In this document: one piece after another, positions 34,688-44,519 of the stretch | How the letters are laid out: each line of letters begins with the position of its first letter | How positions within the stretch are numbered: position 1 is the stretch's first letter | Source of the DNA: an uncultured Paracoccaceae bacterium | GTDB lineage: Bacteria; Pseudomonadota; Alphaproteobacteria; Rhodobacterales; Rhodobacteraceae | DNA: 64,000 bases | Assembly: GCA_947495295.1 (NCBI GenBank) | Contig: CANLYJ010000001.1 | Coordinates: 992,001 to 1,056,000, forward strand | Reading direction: 5' to 3' | The notes under the pieces: generated by a model | What the model was told of the DNA's origin: nothing | Seen by the model: only the letters and a program-made list of their open reading frames with translations | Databases searched by the model: none | Position numbers and translations under genes: made by a program

Positions 34688-35833
34688 ATGCGACTTTCCC
34701 GCCGGGGTGATGTTGACCCGTTTATCGTGATGGATGTGATGGAGGCCGCAAGGCAGGCCGAGGATGCCGGCCGCCACATCATTCATATGGAGGTGGGCCA
34801 GCCGGGCACCGGTGCCCCGGCCGAGGCCCGTGCCCGGCTGGCAGCGGAACTGGACAATCCGCTGGGGTATACCGTTGGCCTGGGCCTGCCGGACCTGCGT
34901 GCCCGCATCGCCCGGCATTATGCCGATTGGTATGATGTTGACCTTGACCCCGCGCGCGTTGTGATCACCAGCGGTGCATCTGGCGCGTTTCTGCTGGCGT
35001 TTTCGGCCTTGTTTGACAATGGCGAACGGGTCGGGCTGGGGACCCCATGCTATCCGTCCTATCGTCAGATCCTACGGGCTGTTGGGCTGACACCGGTTGA
35101 TATCCCAACAACGCTCGACCAGCGGTTTCAACCGTTGCCATCTGACGTGGCGGCCTATGATTTGGATGGGTTGATTGTCGCCTCTCCAGCCAATCCGACA
35201 GGGACGATGCTGAACCGGGCGGCGTTAGGTGCATTGGCAGACGCTTGCGCGGCGGCGGGTGCTGCCTTTGTATCGGATGAGATTTATCACGGCATTGATT
35301 ACGATACCCGCCCGGTTACCGCCTTACAGGTCACGGATGACGTCTATGTGGTCAATTCATTTTCCAAGTATTTTTCCATGACCGGCTGGCGCGTGGGCTG
35401 GATGGTTGTGCCTGATAATCATGTCCGCACAGTCGAACGATTGGCCCAGAATATGTTCATTTGCGCGCCCCATGCCGCACAGCGATTGGCGTTACATGCG
35501 ATGGATTGCCCCGATGAATTGACCGCCAACAAGGCGGTCTATGCCGAAAACCGTGATCTGATGATTGCGGGGCTAAAGGCCGCTGGTTTTGACAGGTTCG
35601 CCCCGCCGGATGGCGCGTTCTACATCTATGTTGATGTGTCCGCCCATACCGATGATGCCCGCGCCTTTGCCGCGCAGATATTGGAAGAGGCCGGTGTGGC
35701 CGTCACTCCCGGTATCGATTTTGATGCCGCCCGCGGTCATCGCTGGCTGCGGTTTTCCTATGCGCGGTCCTCTGCGGATATTCGCGAGGGGCTGGACCGC
35801 TTGTCGGATTTCATGGCGGGTCGCAAGGCGTGA
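34688..35833 (+). CDS. Class I/II pyridoxal phosphate aminotransferase
   Basis: A 381-residue fold-type I PLP enzyme. Markers are VGQPGTGAP near the N terminus, SGASGAFLLAFSALFD, ASPANPTGTML, VSDEIYHGIDY, the Schiff-base Lys in NSFSKYFSMTGWRVGWMV, and the carboxylate-binding Arg in LRFSYARS. Amino-acid specificity is not deducible. The ATG at 34688 follows GAGG; a GTG at 34676 is possible. Its stop overlaps the start of the amidase gene (GTGA), so the pair is coupled, although a functional link to cell-wall work is not obvious. Confidence 0.93.
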   Translation: MRLSRRGDVDPFIVMDVMEAARQAEDAGRHIIHMEVGQPGTGAPAEARARLAAELDNPLGYTVGLGLPDLRARIARHYADWYDVDLDPARVVITSGASGAFLLAFSALFDNGERVGLGTPCYPSYRQILRAVGLTPVDIPTTLDQRFQPLPSDVAAYDLDGLIVASPANPTGTMLNRAALGALADACAAAGAAFVSDEIYHGIDYDTRPVTALQVTDDVYVVNSFSKYFSMTGWRVGWMVVPDNHVRTVERLAQNMFICAPHAAQRLALHAMDCPDELTANKAVYAENRDLMIAGLKAAGFDRFAPPDGAFYIYVDVSAHTDDARAFAAQILEEAGVAVTPGIDFDAARGHRWLRFSYARSSADIREGLDRLSDFMAGRKA

Positions 35834-36975
35834 TCCGGGCTCTTCTGGCGCTGATCCTGTGGGTCACCCCAGCGGTGGCTGAAATCAGCGTTGATCCGGA
35901 TCGTAGTTCGGTGCGCGACGGCTGGTGGCGTTTGAACGTTGAACTGGGGCTAAGTGATATCGCCCCATACCGGCTATTCACGCTTGACCAGCCGCGCCGG
36001 TTGGTGATCGATTTTGAACAGGTCGTCTGGGATGGCGTGACCGAGGCCCAGTTGCTGGAGCCGGGGCGGGCGACCGGGTTGCGCTTTGGCCCCTTGCATG
36101 ACGGCTGGTCGCGTTTGGTGATTGACCTTGCGGACCCGTTAGCCGTGACAGAGGCCGGAATGCGTAGGAGCGATGCGGGGGTGTCGCTATCGATTACGCT
36201 GAAACGGGCATCGGCCAGTGACTTTGCTGCCTCTGCTGGGGCGCCGGATCGGGTGCCGGGGCAATCGACCGCACAACAACAATCGCAGACCGACGACACG
36301 GTAGTGGTGGTGATTGACCCCGGACATGGGGGGATTGACCCCGGCGCGGATCGCGGTGGCGTACGAGAGGCCCCGCTGATGCTGCAATTGGGCAGCGATG
36401 TCGCGGCTGCATTGGAGGCGATGCCGGGGGCGACGCCGGTTCTGACCCGCGACCGTGATCATTTTGTGCCACTGAACAGACGGGTCAGCCTTGCGCGGGC
36501 GGCAGGGGCCGATTTGTTCATCTCATTGCATGCGGATGCGTTGGAAGAGGACGCGGCAGAGGGTGCATCGGTCTATACATTGTCAGGGGATGGCGGCGAT
36601 ACCGCATCCCGGCGCATGGTGGAACGGCACGAAAGGGGCGATCTGCTATCCGGTGTTGATCTGACCGGGCAGGGCGACAGGGTTGCATCCGTGCTGATGG
36701 ATCTTGCGCGGCAGGATACCGGGCCTGCCGGACGCCGCTTCGCTGATTTGCTGGTGCAACAGATGCGGGACCGTGGCGTGCGTTTAAACGCGCGGCCCCG
36801 GCGCAATGGGCAGTTTATCGTGCTGTCGGCTGCTGATTTCCCCAGCGTTTTGATCGAGGCCGGGTTTTTATCCAATCCCGGCGACCGTGCGCGTCTGACT
36901 GACCCCGCGACACGAGCGGTGTTTGCCCAGGCAATTGCAGATGCGGTGCAGCTTTGGGCTGCTGAACAGCGCTAA
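35830..36975 (+). CDS. amiC: N-acetylmuramoyl-L-alanine amidase with AMIN domain
   Basis: A 381-residue periplasmic peptidoglycan hydrolase. The GTG start overlaps the preceding stop, and a short Sec signal ends at AVA (about residue 17). An AMIN-like domain (about 20-120) precedes the Amidase_3 catalytic domain (about 158-375). Zinc-site elements are VVVIDPGHGGIDPGA, GVREAPLMLQL, SLHADAL and VLIEAGFLSN. It cleaves septal peptidoglycan during cell division. In many alphaproteobacteria it is followed by mrcA and prfB; here a leftward methyltransferase gene intervenes. Confidence 0.93.
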   Translation: MIRALLALILWVTPAVAEISVDPDRSSVRDGWWRLNVELGLSDIAPYRLFTLDQPRRLVIDFEQVVWDGVTEAQLLEPGRATGLRFGPLHDGWSRLVIDLADPLAVTEAGMRRSDAGVSLSITLKRASASDFAASAGAPDRVPGQSTAQQQSQTDDTVVVVIDPGHGGIDPGADRGGVREAPLMLQLGSDVAAALEAMPGATPVLTRDRDHFVPLNRRVSLARAAGADLFISLHADALEEDAAEGASVYTLSGDGGDTASRRMVERHERGDLLSGVDLTGQGDRVASVLMDLARQDTGPAGRRFADLLVQQMRDRGVRLNARPRRNGQFIVLSAADFPSVLIEAGFLSNPGDRARLTDPATRAVFAQAIADAVQLWAAEQR

Positions 36976-37583
36976 CGCGGTTTATATTGCGCCAGCCAGA
37001 CGGTGTGCTGGCCGCAATCGGGGTCTTCGGGGACGTATCGCAAAACCTTGAACCCGTGTTTTTCCAACAACTCCCGATATTCGGCAGGGTCAAGCGATGC
37101 ATGAAAAATTGGTTCATCGCCGACCTTTCCAATTGCTTCACCCGCCATGTGGCCGGATGTGAACATCAGCGCGGCCCGTGGGGTTGCATGACCAGAGAAG
37201 ACAGCGAACATCGCGCGCTGATCGTCGGCGGACAGGTGAAAAAAGCTGTTCCAGGCAAGGATTGCATCGTATTTCTGATCCAGTTGTAACCCGCGCATGT
37301 CGGCCTTGATCAGCGCCGCATCAGGGATGTTTTGGGCATAAAGCTGTGACAGGGAGGTTGTGGGTTCCACACCGGTCAGATTAACTCCGCGTTCGGCCAG
37401 ATAGGAGCCGATCGGCTGCCCTGCGCCGCAGCCCAACTCCAGCACACGCACCGCCCCCGCGTGGCGTGGTGCGGCGGCGAGCATCCGGTCTAACCATGCT
37501 TTTTCCATAAGACTGCGATTGCGGGTCTTGGCCCAGGCAAGCCCGACCCGTTCATAGGTGGCGATGACATCTTGTGCTTTCAT
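36972..37583 (-). CDS. Class I SAM-dependent methyltransferase
   Basis: About 203 residues (ATG at 37583; an in-frame GTG at 37598 is the alternative). The SAM-binding motif I is VLELGCGAGQPIGSYL, with acidic motif II in LTGVEPT and motif IV around AILAWNSFFHL. No specific substrate family is evident; it resembles generic methyltransferase_25 proteins. It overlaps the stop of amiC by 4 bases on the opposite strand and sits between amiC and mrcA, interrupting a gene order that is often contiguous. Confidence 0.85.
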   Translation of the reverse strand: MKAQDVIATYERVGLAWAKTRNRSLMEKAWLDRMLAAAPRHAGAVRVLELGCGAGQPIGSYLAERGVNLTGVEPTTSLSQLYAQNIPDAALIKADMRGLQLDQKYDAILAWNSFFHLSADDQRAMFAVFSGHATPRAALMFTSGHMAGEAIGKVGDEPIFHASLDPAEYRELLEKHGFKVLRYVPEDPDCGQHTVWLAQYKPR

Positions 37584-37740
37584 GCCGTTGATCTGCACCC
37601 GATTGGACGACGCCGCAAGAGCCCATCAAAAAGTGATCAAACGCATGGCATCTTCTGGCCGAAAGCGACATATGGTCTTTTGACCAATGGTCCGCCGGGG
37701 CGTATAAGTATCGCCAATAACGAAGGGAAAATCAAAGCTC

Positions 37741-40260
37741 GTGCTGCGTGTCATTTTATCATTTTTCGGCGGTCTTTTTACCCTTTTGACCATGGGTGCC
37801 ATCATGGGCGTGCTGACGCTGGGGGGTGTGTTTTACCTTTATGGCCGCGATTTGCCCAGTTACGAGACATTGTCGCAGTACACGCCCAAGACGATCAGCC
37901 GAATCTATTCCGGCGAAGGCAAGATCATTGATGAATTCGCGGTGGAACGCCGCCTGTTCACCCCCGCCGAAGAAATCCCTGATATCGTCAAACAGGCTTT
38001 CATTTCTGCCGAAGACAAGACGTTTTACGAACATAGCGGCTTTGACCCGATGGGGATGTTGTCGGCCTTTATCGATGCGGTACGGTCGCGCGGCGAAAAT
38101 GTGCGCGGTGCGTCGACCATCACCCAGCAGGTGATGAAGAACTTCCTGTTGGATGGTTCCCGTTCGGCAGAACGCAAGATCAAAGAGATCATCCTTGCCG
38201 TCCGCATCGAAGGGGCGATGCCGAAAGAGCGTATTCTTGAGCTTTACCTGAACGAGATTTTTCTGGGCCAGAACAGTTTTGGTGTGACCGCTGCGGCGCT
38301 GACCTATTTCAACAAACCACTTACCGCGCTGAGCCCCGGTGAGGCTGCCTATCTCGCCTCCTTGCCGAAATCGCCCAGCAACCGTCATCCGGTGCGTGAC
38401 CGTGATATTGCCTTGTTCTGGCGTAACAATACGCTGCGTCTGATGTATCAGAACGGCTATATCGATCAGGCGACCTATCAGGCGGAAAGCGAAGCGCCGC
38501 TTTTGTCTGTGCAGGGAGGTGATTATGCGAGTTTCCGCGAAAACCTGCCGCCGCGTGATTACTTTACCGATGAAATCCGTCGCCAGCTAAGCCAGAACTT
38601 TGGCGAGGAAGAGTTCTTTTCCGGCGGTCTGTCGATCCGGGCCACTGTGGACCCGGAGTTACAGGTATCGGCCCGCGCATCATTGCAGCGCGCGTTGGAG
38701 GAGTTCGATCGCGGCACGTCCATCTGGCGCGGGACCGGCAAAACCATCGCCGCAGAGCTATTGGCCACCGAACCTGAATGGCGCGCGGCATTGCGGGCGG
38801 TTGATGTGCCGCGCGACATCGTTTTGGAAAACAAATGGTATCCCGCTGTTGTGCTTGAGGTTCAGGAAAATCAGCTTCGCCTCGGCATCGAGGGCTTGTT
38901 GGAAACCGAGGAAGAGCCATTTGTCGTGCCGCGTGAGGATATCCAATGGATGCGCGGTGACTTCTTTGAAAACTATACGCCCGGCGATGTGGTCCATGTC
39001 CGCAAGATGACGCAGGACAGTGATGGTGCCTTCATCCGTTGGTCGTTGCGCCAGGTGCCGGAAGTGCAGGGCGGGTTCATGGCGATGGACGTCAATACTG
39101 GCCGTGTGATCGCGATGCAGGGCGGTTTCAGTTATGAGGATTCGGTGTTTAACCGCGCCACACAGGCGCGTCGCCAGCCAGGGTCATCGTTCAAACCGTT
39201 CGTTTATGCGGCTGCATTGGATAGCGGCTATTCCCCAGCGACGATTGTTGTGGACGCCCCGATTGAGATCAACACGCCGCAAGGCACATGGCGTCCCAAG
39301 AACGCATCGAACCAGTTCTATGGTCCAACCCCGTTGCGCACAGGGATTGAGCGTTCGCGGAACCTGATGACCATTCGTCTGGCACAGGAAATCGGGATTG
39401 ATACCGTTGGTCGCTATGCCGAAAAATTCGGTGTTTACAATGATATGAACCGGGTGCTTGCCGCCTCGCTCGGCTCGGATGAGACGACGTTGTTCAAGAT
39501 GGTGGCGGCTTATGCGATGTTTGCCAATGGTGGTGAGCGGGTCGAACCCACGCTGGTTGACCGGGTGCAGGACCGGTACGGCAACACGGTTTACCGCCAT
39601 GATCAGCGGACATGTGAAGACTGTGCCAACCCCAACCTGCCTGCTGGGCAGGCCCCGCGCATCCAGTCCAACCGGGATCGGGTGATGAATGAAATCACCG
39701 CCTATCAGCTGACATCAATGATGCAGGGCGTCGTCGACCGCGGTACGGCCAGTGGCGCCATCAATCTGCCGGTCCCTATTGCGGGTAAGACGGGTACAAC
39801 CAATGATGCAAAGGACGTTTGGTTCGTCGGCTTTTCATCCAATATCGTGGCGGGTTGCTATATCGGCCATGACACGCCCCGCTCACTGGGCCGGGGCGCA
39901 TCGGGTGGCGGCATCTGTGGCCCTGTCTTTAACCGGTTTATGTCGGACGCGATTGAAAAGTTCGGCGGCAGCAAGTTCAGCGTGCCTGCCGATTGCCAGT
40001 TCATCAATATTGATCGGTTCAGCGGTGCCCGTCTGCCGGATGGCGTTTCGGGTGACAATGTGATTGCCGAATGTTTCCGCCCCGGCGAAGAGCCGCTGTT
40101 TGGGATCATGTTTGATGGTGGTTTTGCTATGGCCGCAGACCTGCCATTGTTTGACGATGTGCCCCGTCAGGGCCGTCAGGTGACCACATCCACCGGCCAG
40201 ACCGCGACGGTAGGTCCGAAAGCCACATTTGGTACGTTGTCGACAGGCGGTCTTTACTGA
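37741..40260 (+). CDS. mrcA: Penicillin-binding protein 1A, bifunctional
   Basis: An 839-residue class A PBP that polymerises and crosslinks peptidoglycan. A GTG start leads into a membrane anchor (about 5-35). The glycosyltransferase-51 domain (about 60-235) has AEDKTFYEHSGFDPMG and GASTITQQVMKN. An OB-like insert follows. The transpeptidase domain carries SSFK (482-485, nucleophile Ser482), SRN in IERSRNLMT, and KTGTTND. Downstream of amiC and upstream of prfB, as in many alphaproteobacteria. Confidence 0.95.
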   Translation: MLRVILSFFGGLFTLLTMGAIMGVLTLGGVFYLYGRDLPSYETLSQYTPKTISRIYSGEGKIIDEFAVERRLFTPAEEIPDIVKQAFISAEDKTFYEHSGFDPMGMLSAFIDAVRSRGENVRGASTITQQVMKNFLLDGSRSAERKIKEIILAVRIEGAMPKERILELYLNEIFLGQNSFGVTAAALTYFNKPLTALSPGEAAYLASLPKSPSNRHPVRDRDIALFWRNNTLRLMYQNGYIDQATYQAESEAPLLSVQGGDYASFRENLPPRDYFTDEIRRQLSQNFGEEEFFSGGLSIRATVDPELQVSARASLQRALEEFDRGTSIWRGTGKTIAAELLATEPEWRAALRAVDVPRDIVLENKWYPAVVLEVQENQLRLGIEGLLETEEEPFVVPREDIQWMRGDFFENYTPGDVVHVRKMTQDSDGAFIRWSLRQVPEVQGGFMAMDVNTGRVIAMQGGFSYEDSVFNRATQARRQPGSSFKPFVYAAALDSGYSPATIVVDAPIEINTPQGTWRPKNASNQFYGPTPLRTGIERSRNLMTIRLAQEIGIDTVGRYAEKFGVYNDMNRVLAASLGSDETTLFKMVAAYAMFANGGERVEPTLVDRVQDRYGNTVYRHDQRTCEDCANPNLPAGQAPRIQSNRDRVMNEITAYQLTSMMQGVVDRGTASGAINLPVPIAGKTGTTNDAKDVWFVGFSSNIVAGCYIGHDTPRSLGRGASGGGICGPVFNRFMSDAIEKFGGSKFSVPADCQFINIDRFSGARLPDGVSGDNVIAECFRPGEEPLFGIMFDGGFAMAADLPLFDDVPRQGRQVTTSTGQTATVGPKATFGTLSTGGLY

Positions 40261-40276
40261 TCGTCCTGTGCTTGCT

Positions 40277-40292
40277 GCGGGTTCCAACCCGC
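40277..40292. repeat. Short hairpin between mrcA and prfB
   Basis: GCGGGTTCCAACCCGC is a perfect 7-bp stem with a 2-base spacer in the 74-base mrcA-prfB gap. It lacks a T-tract, so it is not a good intrinsic terminator; it may modulate read-through or RNA stability. Confidence 0.4.
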
Positions 40293-40334
40293 GTTATCAC
40301 CACGCTTTGAAGACAACACCAAAGGCCGGTTCAG

Positions 40335-41459
40335 ATGCGCGCAGAAATACAGAATGCTGTTGAGGCGATTGAAAAATCGCTGGACCTGCTGGCCCAGCGG
40401 ATGGACCGTGAAACAGCCCCGCATCGGTTGGAGGAGTTCAACGCAAGGGTTGAGGACCCGACCTTGTGGGATGATCCCGAAGCCGCCCAAAAGTTGATGC
40501 GCGACCGTCAGTTGCTGGTTGACGCCATGGCCAATTACGACGGCATTCATCAGGAGTTGACCGACAATATCGAGTTGATCGAGTTGGGCGAGATGGAAGA
40601 GGACACTGAAGTTGTGGCCGAGGCCGAGGCCGCTGTGGTGAAGCTGCAAGCGAAAGCCGCCAAGAAAGAGCTGGAGGCGTTGCTTGATGGTGAGGCTGAC
40701 GGCAATGACACGTTCCTTGAGATCAACGCCGGTGCCGGTGGCACTGAATCCTGTGACTGGGCCAATATGCTGGCCCGGATGTATGTCCGCTGGGCTGAAA
40801 AGAAGGGCTATAAGGTTGAATTGCAGGCCGAGCAGTCGGGCGATGAGGCTGGCATCAAATCGGCCAGTTACAAGATCAGCGGGCACAATGCCTATGGCTG
40901 GCTGAAATCGGAAAGCGGTGTGCATCGCCTCGTCCGAATTTCGCCTTTTGACAGCGCCGCCAAGCGCCATACCTCTTTCACCTCTGTGAAGGTCTATCCG
41001 GTGGTCGATGACAATATCGAGATTGAGGTGAACCCGTCCGATATTCGTATTGATACCTACCGGTCGTCCGGGGCCGGGGGGCAGCACGTTAACACCACCG
41101 ACTCTGCTGTGCGGATTACCCACAATCCCACCGGGATCGTGGTGACCAGTTCCGAGAAATCCCAACACCAGAACCGTGACATTGCCATGAAGGCGTTGAA
41201 ATCCCGGCTTTATCAGATTGAGTTGGATAAACGGTCGGCCCTGGTCAACGAGGCCCATGAAAGTGCTGGCGATGCGGGTTGGGGCAACCAGATCCGGTCA
41301 TATGTTTTGCAGCCCTATCAGATGGTCAAGGACCTGCGCACCAATTTTGAGACGTCCGACACCAAGGGCGTGCTGGATGGTGATCTGGATGGGTTGATGG
41401 CGGCCACGTTGGCCATGGATGTATCCGGCAAGAGCCGGGCAGAGGCGAACGCGGAGTAA
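40335..41459 (+). CDS. prfB: Peptide chain release factor 2
   Basis: A 374-residue protein that terminates translation at UGA and UAA. The codon-recognition tripeptide SPF is in [16 protein letters not shown], and the peptidyl-tRNA hydrolysis motif GGQ is in [17 protein letters not shown]. The gene is one continuous frame from ATG; the programmed +1 frameshift with in-frame UGA seen in many bacteria is absent. An N-terminal coiled region covers about residues 1-110. Confidence 0.96.
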   Translation: MRAEIQNAVEAIEKSLDLLAQRMDRETAPHRLEEFNARVEDPTLWDDPEAAQKLMRDRQLLVDAMANYDGIHQELTDNIELIELGEMEEDTEVVAEAEAAVVKLQAKAAKKELEALLDGEADGNDTFLEINAGAGGTESCDWANMLARMYVRWAEKKGYKVELQAEQSGDEAGIKSASYKISGHNAYGWLKSESGVHRLVRISPFDSAAKRHTSFTSVKVYPVVDDNIEIEVNPSDIRIDTYRSSGAGGQHVNTTDSAVRITHNPTGIVVTSSEKSQHQNRDIAMKALKSRLYQIELDKRSALVNEAHESAGDAGWGNQIRSYVLQPYQMVKDLRTNFETSDTKGVLDGDLDGLMAATLAMDVSGKSRAEANAE

Positions 41460-41495
41460 CCTTGCCAATCCCACCGTGCCGCGTTTGACTGCGGT

Positions 41496-42872
41496 ATGAG
41501 TGATTTACTGGATTGGGATGCCTGCCGATTGTCTGCTGCGATTGCGGCGGGGCAGGTGACGGCAACGGAATTGATGCGTCAGACGCTGGATCGCATTGCG
41601 GCGGTTAACCCGGATGTGAATGCCATCGTGTCGCTGCGCCCTGAACAGGATTTGATGGCTGAGGCCCATGCCGCCGATCTGGTTCCCGCCAAGGGCGTGC
41701 TGCATGGTATTCCGATTGCGGTCAAAGATTTAGCCAATGCAGCAGGCCTGCCGACCTCGCAAGGGTCGCCCTTGTTCGCAGGTGAGGTTGCCGGACGCAG
41801 CGATATCATGGTCCAGCGGATGCAGGATGCCGGTGCGATTATCATCGGCAAGACCAATACGCCCGAATTTGGGTTGGGCAGCCACACGTTTAACCCGGTT
41901 TTTGGGGCGACCCAGAATGCGCTGATGCCGGGGCATTCGGCGGGTGGGTCATCCGGTGGCGCTGCGGTGGCGCTGGCCACGGGCATGGTGTGTTTGGCTG
42001 ACGGCTCGGACATGATGGGCAGCCTGCGTAATCCTGCGGGTTGGAATGGTGTCTATGGCATGCGACCCACATGGGGCCGCGTTCCGTCAGAGCCTACCGG
42101 CGACATGTTTTTGCATCAGCTGTCGACAAACGGTCCGATGGCCCGGTCACCGCAGGATATTGCCCTGTTGCTGGGCGTGCAGGCGGGCAGGGACCCGCGT
42201 CAGCCATTTGGGTTGCTGCAGGAGGATTACCGCGCCGGTTTGCCGGCCGATGTCACCGGTCGCCGGATCGCCTGGTTGGGCGATTGGGGCGGTGCCTATC
42301 CGATGGAGGAGGGTGTGCTGGATCAGGCTGCGGCGGCTGTGGCGACTTTCGCGCAGGCGGGATGTGTTGTGGAGGAGGTTACACCTGCGTTCGTGGCAGA
42401 CGATATCTGGCAAGCATGGATCACGTTGCGATCCTGGGCTGTCGCGGCGGGCTTGGGCCCGGTCTATGATCAACCCGACCAGCGCGCGCGGTTGAAGCCC
42501 GAAGCGATCTGGGAGGTTGCGCGTGGCAGGGCCTTGTCAGGGGCTGATATTCAAAAGGCCAGCCTGATCCGTTCGGATTGGTATCGCGCCGCGCATGCGA
42601 TGTTTGACGAGTACGATGCAATTGCCCTGCCCACGGCGCAATGCTGGCCCTTTCCGGTTGACTGGCATTGGCCGCAAGAGATCGGTGGCGTTGCGATGGA
42701 TACCTATCACCGCTGGATGGAGGTTGTGATCCCTGCCAGTCTAATCGGCTTGCCTGCATTGGCTGTCCCAATCAATGGTAATCGTCCAATGGGCTTGCAA
42801 ATCATTGGTCGCAGGGGCGATGATATGGGCGTTCTGCAATTGGGGGAGGCGTGGCATGGCATTGGCGGTTGA
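41496..42872 (+). CDS. Amidase signature family hydrolase
   Basis: A 458-residue AS-family enzyme that hydrolyses amide bonds. The Ser-cisSer-Lys triad is visible: the Lys in GIPIAVKDLANA (about 72-83), the cis-Ser in PGHSAGGSSGGAAVALATG, and the nucleophile Ser in GSDMMGSLRNPAGW, where GSLRNPA replaces the commoner GSIRxPA. Substrate unknown; the sequence resembles GatA-like amidases, but no gatCB neighbours support that role. It ends 17 bases inside the next gene. Confidence 0.92.
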   Translation: MSDLLDWDACRLSAAIAAGQVTATELMRQTLDRIAAVNPDVNAIVSLRPEQDLMAEAHAADLVPAKGVLHGIPIAVKDLANAAGLPTSQGSPLFAGEVAGRSDIMVQRMQDAGAIIIGKTNTPEFGLGSHTFNPVFGATQNALMPGHSAGGSSGGAAVALATGMVCLADGSDMMGSLRNPAGWNGVYGMRPTWGRVPSEPTGDMFLHQLSTNGPMARSPQDIALLLGVQAGRDPRQPFGLLQEDYRAGLPADVTGRRIAWLGDWGGAYPMEEGVLDQAAAAVATFAQAGCVVEEVTPAFVADDIWQAWITLRSWAVAAGLGPVYDQPDQRARLKPEAIWEVARGRALSGADIQKASLIRSDWYRAAHAMFDEYDAIALPTAQCWPFPVDWHWPQEIGGVAMDTYHRWMEVVIPASLIGLPALAVPINGNRPMGLQIIGRRGDDMGVLQLGEAWHGIGG

Positions 42873-43623
42873 GGCGGCAAAACCAGCGGTGCAATCGCTG
42901 CATTTCGCGGATTTGTGGGCGGCGTTGCGGGCGGGTGCGCGTGATTTTGGCAAGGCCCCGCAATTTGGTCTGTTCTTCAGCGCCGTCTATGTTCTGGGTG
43001 GCTTCTTTCTGATCTGGTTGGGTGCGGGTCATGTCAGCTGGACATTGGCCACCTCTTTGGGTTTTCCACTGATCGCGCCGTTTGCCGCTGCGGGTCTTTA
43101 CGAGGTCAGCCGCCGGATGGAGCAGGATCAGCCGCTGCGATGGGCGGAAGTGCTGGCGATTGTCTGGCAGGAACGCACGCGCCAATTGCCTTGGCTTGGG
43201 GCGATTATCGTCATCTATTTCCTGTTCTGGACCTTTCTGGCCCATATGGTTTTTGCCCTGTTCATGGGGCTTTCGACGATGACGAACGTGTCGGAAAGCT
43301 GGGATGTGTTTTTCACGGCGAATGGGCTGACGATGATCGGCGTTGAATTGGCGATTGGTGCTGTGCTTGCCTTCCTCTTGTTTTCACTGACCGTTGTCAG
43401 CTTGCCCCTCGTGCTGGATCGTGAGGTGGATTTTGTGACCGCGATGCTGATCAGCCTTGCCACGGTACGCGAGAACCTTTTGGTCATGCTTCTCTGGGCC
43501 TTTATCATTGCCGCGCTGACATTGGTTGCACTTTTGCCCTGGTTTCTGGGGTTGATGGTTGTGCTGCCGGTTCTGGGCCATGCGACATGGCATCTGTATC
43601 GGCGGGCCATTGGCCATGGTTGA
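42856..43623 (+). CDS. DUF2189 family integral membrane protein
   Basis: A 255-residue polytopic membrane protein with about six helices. These include FGLFFSAVYVLGGFFLIWL, ATSLGFPLIAPFAAAGLYEVSR (the most family-like segment), GAIIVIYFLFWTFLAHMVFALF and a C-terminal WFLGLMVVLPVLGHATWHLYRRA. The ATG at 42856 follows GGGAGG and overlaps the amidase gene by 17 bases, so the two are translationally linked. Function unknown. Confidence 0.82.
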   Translation: MALAVEAAKPAVQSLHFADLWAALRAGARDFGKAPQFGLFFSAVYVLGGFFLIWLGAGHVSWTLATSLGFPLIAPFAAAGLYEVSRRMEQDQPLRWAEVLAIVWQERTRQLPWLGAIIVIYFLFWTFLAHMVFALFMGLSTMTNVSESWDVFFTANGLTMIGVELAIGAVLAFLLFSLTVVSLPLVLDREVDFVTAMLISLATVRENLLVMLLWAFIIAALTLVALLPWFLGLMVVLPVLGHATWHLYRRAIGHG

Positions 43624-43709
43624 GCCATCAATTACCACTTGGGGCTGACATCTCGCGCCGGTCGAACGCAAATGCGAGGCTTGCGACCGAATACCGTTGT
43701 GAAAGATAC

Positions 43710-44519
43710 TTAGTCCGCCTGAAACGCGCCCAGGACGCGAATATCCTCATCGCTGTCATCGATTGACAGCACTCCGCCCACTTCATCAGCGTCGGGGCCG
43801 AAGAAGGTGCCGCTGGTGCCCGAAGTGGAGCTTGATCCATCCAGCGGGGCAAAGATGCCTGTCCCTGAGACCTGACCACCGGAGAAGTTGTCGCTGGCGA
43901 TGGTCGCGCCGGTCAAAGTGATTGTGCCCTGATTGCCGACATTGGCGTTGTTGAATTTGCCATCCAGGTTATAGAACCGCCCATTCACGTTGCCATCATC
44001 CCAGTTGGCGGTGAATTCTGCATTGCCTTCAAGCACATATGTGCCGGTCTCGACGATAGCGGTCATGCCGACCCAGCCTTGATTGTAGGTGGTGCTGCCT
44101 GTTGTCGGTAAATCACCGTTCTGGACATCAAGCCCGACAGCACCAAAGACGTTGTCGCCGCTGATCCGCACAATGCGGGAAAACTCACCATTCGCCGGGT
44201 TGGTGTATTCAGCATTGTCGAGGTCAGTCCCGTTCAAGAGACCGCCCGCGATGGCGCCGCTATTATATGTGATGCTGACCGCATCGCTGCTGGTTGGTGT
44301 TTGCCCATTCAACACCACATAGGCCATGCCGCCCACGCCCCCGGCTGTACGATCACTAAGTTCGTCATAGTCCGGGTCCACGATCTCAATAGGGGGATCG
44401 GCCGGTGGTTGCGTACCCCCGCCGCTACCACCACTGCTATCACCGCCGCCGCCGCCACAGGCTGCCAGAGTTAGCGCAATCACCACGCAAGACATGTACT
44501 GAAGGAGGGTTTTAGACAT
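43710..44519 (-). CDS. TbpB-like surface lipoprotein
   Basis: A 269-residue protein. A lipoprotein signal ends in LTLAAC, with the lipidated Cys at residue 21, followed by a Gly/Ser/Pro-rich flexible linker (22-45). The C-terminal part has the beta-barrel pattern of transferrin-binding-protein-B-like domains, ending SGTFFGPDADEVGGVLSIDD and GAFQAD. The family presents ligand-binding or haemophore-like barrels at the cell surface. The start overlaps the stop of the upstream RTX protease gene by one base (TAATG), so the two proteins are made together. The ligand is unknown. Confidence 0.75.
   Translation of the reverse strand: MSKTLLQYMSCVVIALTLAACGGGGGDSSGGSGGGTQPPADPPIEIVDPDYDELSDRTAGGVGGMAYVVLNGQTPTSSDAVSITYNSGAIAGGLLNGTDLDNAEYTNPANGEFSRIVRISGDNVFGAVGLDVQNGDLPTTGSTTYNQGWVGMTAIVETGTYVLEGNAEFTANWDDGNVNGRFYNLDGKFNNANVGNQGTITLTGATIASDNFSGGQVSGTGIFAPLDGSSSTSGTSGTFFGPDADEVGGVLSIDDSDEDIRVLGAFQAD

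Noticed and set aside
40254..41258. 334-residue open frame antisense to prfB
   Set aside because: Shadow of prfB codon usage; no domain or ribosome site.
40335..41459. Programmed frameshift in prfB
   Set aside because: The gene is a single uninterrupted frame with no early in-frame UGA.
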